Of a DNA stretch of 8,426 nt, positions 5,545 through 8,426 are shown one piece after another. Each line of letters opens with the position of its first letter. The stretch's first letter is position 1. Source of the stretch: Pseudomonadota bacterium (GTDB taxonomy: Bacteria; Pseudomonadota; Alphaproteobacteria; Rhodospirillales; 2-02-FULL-58-16); contig JADFHR010000142.1 in the NCBI GenBank assembly GCA_022567015.1, positions 1 to 8,426 on the forward strand. The letters run 5' to 3'. Both the position numbers and the translations under genes were made by a program. Below the pieces are notes generated by a model. It did no database searches, was not told where the DNA came from, and was given only the letters and a program-made list of their open reading frames with translations.

Positions 5545-5707
5545 GCGGCGGGCGACGCCGCCGGGGGCCGCGGGGGCGTCGCCCCCATAACTTATACCAA
5601 GGGACGCTGATCATGACCCATAGAGATCGCGTAGGCGGCTCGTCGGGTCATGATCAGCGTCCCTTGGTATTAGCCGGGGGGACACCCCCCGGGTCCCCCG
5701 GGGGTTG
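5545..5707. repeat. G/C-rich repeat split by a MITE
   Basis: The left half (5545-5591) contains inverted arms GGGCGACGCC/GGCGTCGCCC (5550-5559 and 5575-5584) and the string CCGGGGGCCGCGGGGGCG. The right half (5673-5707) contains GGGGGG ACA CCCCCC (5676-5690). Both strings occur in the same order in the tandem array at 8245-8426, where they are joined by a short A/T-containing linker. Here the 75-bp MITE lies within that linker. The repeat family is thus present at two loci in the window, and this copy predates the MITE insertion. Confidence 0.6.
5595..5669. mobile_element. 75-bp MITE with 25-bp perfect terminal inverted repeats
   Basis: The left arm (5595-5619) and right arm (5645-5669) are perfectly complementary over 25 bases, from TACCAAGGGACGC inward, around a 25-base centre (5620-5644). 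TTA flanks both ends (5592-5594 and 5670-5672), as expected for a 3-bp target duplication. The left arm plus centre and the first three bases of the right arm (53 bases) match the IS terminus at 69-121 with two mismatches, so this is a non-autonomous derivative in which the interior has been deleted up to the second terminal repeat. There is no room for a gene. It should be mobilisable in trans by the transposase of the parent IS (inference). Confidence 0.85.
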
Positions 5708-5937
5708 GGAAGGCTTGCCGACCCGTCCGCCGCAGCAGCGCCGCTGCCGCTGCGGAGGGTGGATGGGCCGCCATCGCCGGCGCCTCCCCTCCTACCGGGG
5801 AAACGGGAAAACCGATCGTATCGGCGCAATTTAGCCGAAAAAAACTAATAGGTTTATGCGGAAAAAGAACCTATCCCATACAGGGGGCGTCGGGGAAATT
5901 GATTGGGAAAGGGCGACTTCTATGGCCCGTATACAAT

Positions 5938-5963
5938 ATCAGCGCTCAAAATCAGCGCTAAAA
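5938..5963. repeat. Tandem 13-bp direct repeat
   Basis: ATCAGCGCTCAAA is followed immediately by ATCAGCGCTAAAA, differing at one base. Each copy contains the palindrome AGCGCT. TACAAT directly precedes the pair at 5932-5937, so they may be protein-binding sites just downstream of a promoter, or a simple duplication. They lie about 320 bp before the propeller gene start. Confidence 0.5.
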
Positions 5964-6111
5964 CATTTGCTTGAAAAAATTCACCAAACGTAGGAACCTT
6001 TGCCTGTGACGATAGCGGTGGGGAGAAGCGCGTCTGGCGGCGTGGCTGTCGGAATTGTTTCTGCCTGCTTGTCACCAATAACAGCCCAAAACTATGGATG
6101 CCGGGGTGCCG

Positions 6112-6127
6112 GGTAGGCGCGCCTACC
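6112..6127. promoter_or_regulatory. 16-bp perfect palindrome, possible operator
   Basis: GGTAGGCG is joined directly to its complement CGCCTACC with no spacer. A perfect gapless dyad this long in non-coding DNA, 158 bp before the propeller gene start, suggests a dimeric DNA-binding protein site. The regulator is not in the window. A cruciform or repeat-derived origin is also possible. Confidence 0.35.
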
Positions 6128-6285
6128 ATTCACTCGGCATTCCGTGAATTGGGGAAACGATGGGGATCGTGTGATCCCTGCGGGATTTGCTTCGTATGGC
6201 GTATCACCGTAGGGCAGCGATCTACCCGAAAAACCGCACCTCCGAAAAAGCAAGAGGTGTCAGAAAACAACTAGGGAGAGAGAAA

Positions 6286-7821
6286 ATGAAAATCTTCAGA
6301 ATCACACCTGCGTTGACGGCAATCCCATGGGGGTTTGTGGCCGTCGTACTGGCGAGCGTTTTGGTTTTGCCTCTGGGACCGGCCTTTGGCCAGGGCGCCG
6401 GGGCCGAGGTCAAGGAGCCACCGACCCCTAAGGGCGCCGATGTGTTCGATCTCAACCTCGGGCAGACCAGGGCCTTTTCCAGAAGCTTGAACTTCAACCT
6501 TGTCGGGCACAGCTACTTCAAGGATTGCCCGATTACGCAAGACGCGCGAGACGAAGGCGTGGGCGCGGGGATCAACACCGTGCGGGTCTACGACGGTATC
6601 GCGTACCTGGCGGGGTATAATGGCCCGCCGACCATGTTCGGGGTCTGCATCGCGGACGTCAGCGACCCGACCAACATGGAGGCCCTGAGCTTCGTCCCCT
6701 GCAAAGCGGGGACGCGCTGCCCATATCTCCGGGTCAACCCCGACAGAAAGATCCTGGTGTTTGGAAGCGGCCGGAACGGCGCCAACCCGAACCAGCCGCC
6801 GCCAGGCGTGCCCACCGATTCCGGCTGGTCCTTCTGGGACGTCAGCGATCCAAGCAATCCCGTGTTTCTTAGCCACTTTTCGATCGCTCCGAACGTATCG
6901 ACCCACGGCATGGAAATCGACGATCAGTTTCTATACGGCTGCGGGAAGACCACGGCGGACATGAGTCGCGACGAGCTTCAGATCATCGATTACAGCAATC
7001 CTCTGGCACCCGTCCTGGTGAGCACCCTGCACATCCAGGGTCAGCGGGCCGGTGAGGAGTTCGCACTTCAGGACCAGTTCAATCCGAACGGGACTACCCC
7101 TCAGATCATTAGCTGTCACGAGATCACCATCCACAAGGACCGGCTCTACATCTCGTACCGCGATGCCGGGCTGGTCATCGTGGACGTGAGTGATCGGAGC
7201 GACCCGCAGATCATCGGACGGCTCAACTACGTGCCGCCGTACAGTGGGGCAACTCCCGGGGGGTTTAATCTCGGGGCGGCCCACACCTCAACCCCGATCA
7301 TCTTCGACCCCGAGGAACATCCGGACCTCGTGGTGCACACGGACGAGATCTTCGGCTGCCCGCCGGGCTTCGGGCGGGTCATCGACGTCTCCGACCTCAA
7401 GAACCCCGATGTCGTTAGCGGGGATCGCGATGCCAATCTCCAGATCATTTCCAGCTATCGCCTCCCGCATATCAGTGACGTATTCGACCACGACGAAGGG
7501 ACCTTTAAATGCCCAGCGGGTCAGCAGTCGAGCCACCACATGTGGGTCGACCATCGCTCGCCCAGCCTCTTCTACAACGCCTGGTACGACCAGGGCGTTC
7601 GGGCGTGGGATATCTCCAATCCGTTCCTGCCCCGCGAGGTGGGATACTACTTGTCGCCAAAGTATGCATCGTTCGGGCGTGTTGACCGGCACACCCGGGA
7701 GGTGTTTCAGGACCCGGATACCGACCTCATTTACGTCACCGACGGCAGCGGCGGCGGGCTCACGGTCCTTGAATGGACAGGCGATATTCCCGAGAACCCG
7801 CCCATTCCAGGGGCTCGATGA
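6286..7821 (+). CDS. Exported LVIVD-repeat beta-propeller protein
   Basis: The protein has 511 residues. Residues 1-36 form a signal peptide: MKIFR, a hydrophobic core at 15-33 and a probable cleavage site near GPAFGQGAGA, so it is likely periplasmic or secreted. LVIVD-type repeats recur at about 119-131 (CIADVSDPTN), 180-193 (FWDVSDPSNP), 231-243 (IIDYSNPLAP), 296-308 (LVIVDVSDRSDP), 363-375 (VIDVSDLKNP) and 437-450 (AWDISNPFLP). Aligning the strands that precede these gives seven blades. Five of them begin their inner strand with His (207, 278, 333, 417, 469). Eight Cys (81, 121, 139, 145, 219, 277, 358, 409) could form disulfides. Start 6286 is chosen for its AGGGAGAG ribosome site (6273-6280) and signal peptide. 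The enzymatic role is unknown; the family is mostly annotated as hypothetical. The gene is monocistronic, ends at a strong terminator, and has less G/C-biased codons than its neighbours, which suggests acquisition. Confidence 0.9.
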   Translation: MKIFRITPALTAIPWGFVAVVLASVLVLPLGPAFGQGAGAEVKEPPTPKGADVFDLNLGQTRAFSRSLNFNLVGHSYFKDCPITQDARDEGVGAGINTVRVYDGIAYLAGYNGPPTMFGVCIADVSDPTNMEALSFVPCKAGTRCPYLRVNPDRKILVFGSGRNGANPNQPPPGVPTDSGWSFWDVSDPSNPVFLSHFSIAPNVSTHGMEIDDQFLYGCGKTTADMSRDELQIIDYSNPLAPVLVSTLHIQGQRAGEEFALQDQFNPNGTTPQIISCHEITIHKDRLYISYRDAGLVIVDVSDRSDPQIIGRLNYVPPYSGATPGGFNLGAAHTSTPIIFDPEEHPDLVVHTDEIFGCPPGFGRVIDVSDLKNPDVVSGDRDANLQIISSYRLPHISDVFDHDEGTFKCPAGQQSSHHMWVDHRSPSLFYNAWYDQGVRAWDISNPFLPREVGYYLSPKYASFGRVDRHTREVFQDPDTDLIYVTDGSGGGLTVLEWTGDIPENPPIPGAR

Positions 7822-8244
7822 CTTGTTCCGGGAATCTGCAACCCTACCGACCGGAACCATCCGCATAACCTGAAAGTGAAAAAAACGGATGTTCCCACCG
7901 ATTGACGGTTGATAAACTGGGCCGCCGGATACTTCGGCGGCCCTATCTTTTTGTACGGTCAATCGCCCTCTTTGGTGCCCCAGATTTGATTGCTCAAATC
8001 TTGTCGCGATTGAAGCCCCGATCTGGCCGCTTCCGAGGGGTTTTCCGTACCACGGAACAGACCGGGTACGGACATTGGCACATGCCTTGAGAGTCCTTTC
8101 CTGGTTACAGGCGGAAGTGCTCAAATGCGCCGATTTGCGACCGGTGTTGGCTCTAAAGCCGACATCGGCGCCGCGCCGCTGACCCAACTGTCGTTTATGA
8201 GGTTACGACCTAACCGGCGCCGCCGCGCCCGCCGCATACATTGT
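7822..8244. other. Gene-free stretch after the propeller gene
   Basis: About 420 bp without a convincing gene. It holds the rho-independent terminator (7919-7952) inside an outer inverted repeat CGATTGAC/GTCAATCG (7899-7906 and 7958-7965). It also holds a perfect hairpin AGATTTGA TTGC TCAAATCT (7982-8001), a dyad CCGTACC/GGTACGG (8045-8051 and 8065-8071) and a stem TGTTGGCT/AGCCGACA near 8145-8165. The short frames that cross it run through these structures. The density of dyads suggests remnants of repeat elements. Confidence 0.5.
7919..7952 (+). terminator. Rho-independent terminator of the propeller gene
   Basis: A perfect 9-bp stem GGGCCGCCG/CGGCGGCCC (7919-7927 and 7935-7943) closes a 7-base loop GATACTT and is followed by TATCTTTTT. 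It lies 98 bp after the stop codon. This is the clearest terminator in the window. Confidence 0.9.
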
Positions 8245-8426
8245 CGGGGGGCACCCCCCGGTGGTCCCCGGGGGTCGCGGGGGCGCCCCCCGCATATCCA
8301 ATGACCGGGGGGGACACCCCCCGGTGGCCCCCCGGGGGTCGCGGGGGCGCCCCCCGCATATCCAATGACCGGGGGGGACACCCCCCGGTGGCCCCCCGGG
8401 GGTCGCGGGGGCGCCCCGACGCTACA
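8245..8426. repeat. Tandem array of 64-bp G/C-rich units
   Basis: Three units start near 8245 (shorter, about 60 bp), 8305 and 8369. The second is 64 bp. The third is identical to it for its first 49 bases (8369-8417), then diverges at GACGCTACA. Each unit contains a G-run/C-run hairpin (GGGGGGG ACA CCCCCC), a second hairpin GGGGGCGCCCCC and a linker CATATCCAATGA. The related sequence CGCATACATTGT at 8233-8244 suggests a decayed earlier unit. The same strings occur at 5545-5707. The array may continue past the window. Open frames through it encode only Pro/Gly/Arg-rich repeats and are not genes. Confidence 0.85.

Larger units (their letters stand above)
5366..6285. other. 920-bp gene-free accessory region between rmuC and the propeller gene
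   Basis: No open frame here has family-like sequence, and several overlap repeats. Contents in order: an imperfect hairpin GTTGC-AT-GCTGA/TCAGC-G-CAAC (5414-5450); a GGTGCACC palindrome near 5533; a G/C-rich repeat half (5545-5591); a MITE (5595-5669); the other repeat half (5673-5707); a dyad ATAGGTT/AACCTAT (5848-5854 and 5868-5874); TACAAT (5932-5937), a good -10 without a clear -35; a tandem 13-mer (5938-5963); a 16-bp perfect palindrome (6112-6127); and stems GGGATC/GATCCC (6163-6178) and CACCTC/GAGGTG (6237-6259) in the leader of the propeller gene. From about 5815 the sequence is clearly richer in A and T than the flanking genes. Confidence 0.6.

Noticed and set aside
5367..5588. Minus-strand 73-residue frame after rmuC
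   Set aside because: It runs through the G/C-rich repeat and an inverted repeat, with no start signal or known family; a conserved repeat or RNA remains possible but unsupported.
5920..6129. Minus-strand 69-residue frame in the A/T-richer region
   Set aside because: No ribosome binding site or recognisable family, and it overlaps the 16-bp palindrome and the tandem 13-mer.
7288..8187. Minus-strand frame of 299 codons from the propeller gene into the 3' intergenic region
   Set aside because: Half is antisense to the propeller gene and it crosses the terminator and hairpins; no family is recognisable.
8121..8381. Minus-strand frame encoding Pro/Gly-rich repeats
   Set aside because: It is a translation of the 64-bp tandem repeat array.
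8245..8426. CRISPR array
   Set aside because: Units are contiguous and near-identical throughout, without unique spacers, and no cas gene is present.

Overview
The window looks like a chromosomal segment of a high-GC alphaproteobacterium, probably of the Rhodospirillales type. This rests on the strongly GC-biased third positions, the def/fmt translation-initiation pair lying next to rmuC, and families of very G/C-rich hairpin repeats between genes. No 16S rRNA or other phylogenetic marker is present, so the placement is an inference.

Layout. Positions 1-121 hold one end of an insertion sequence whose terminus runs into the 3' end of fmt (93-1046, minus). Positions 1047-1405 hold a tRNA-Thr(GGT) fragment, a perfect REP-type hairpin and a promoter/operator region with two identical dyads. 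Positions 1406-2200 (plus) encode one polypeptide that joins a RelE/ParE-like toxin domain to an XRE-type antitoxin. Next come def (2361-2885, minus), a divergent promoter gap, a concentrative nucleoside transporter (3004-4248, plus) and rmuC (4319-5365, plus). The 920 bp at 5366-6285 carry no convincing gene. They hold a 75-bp MITE placed inside a G/C-rich repeat, plus several dyads and a 13-bp tandem duplication. Positions 6286-7818 encode an exported LVIVD-type beta-propeller, closed by a rho-independent terminator at 7919-7952. The window ends in an array of 64-bp G/C-rich repeats (8245-8426).

How the genes work together. Fmt formylates initiator Met-tRNA and Def removes the formyl group from nascent proteins, so the two are commonly cotranscribed. 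Here the toxin-antitoxin cassette lies between them on the opposite strand, so the cassette appears to have entered a formerly contiguous def-fmt pair. The transporter and rmuC run codirectionally and may share a transcript. The propeller gene stands alone and is visibly less G/C-biased than its neighbours.

The most interesting points are: (i) the fused toxin-antitoxin ORF, with an internal ATG behind a Shine-Dalgarno that could release free antitoxin; (ii) the tRNA-Thr fragment and REP hairpin at the edge of that cassette; (iii) a MITE that is recognisably a deletion derivative of the IS at the window start, with its empty site reconstructable from the repeat it entered; and (iv) a seven-bladed propeller in which five blades start their innermost strand with histidine.
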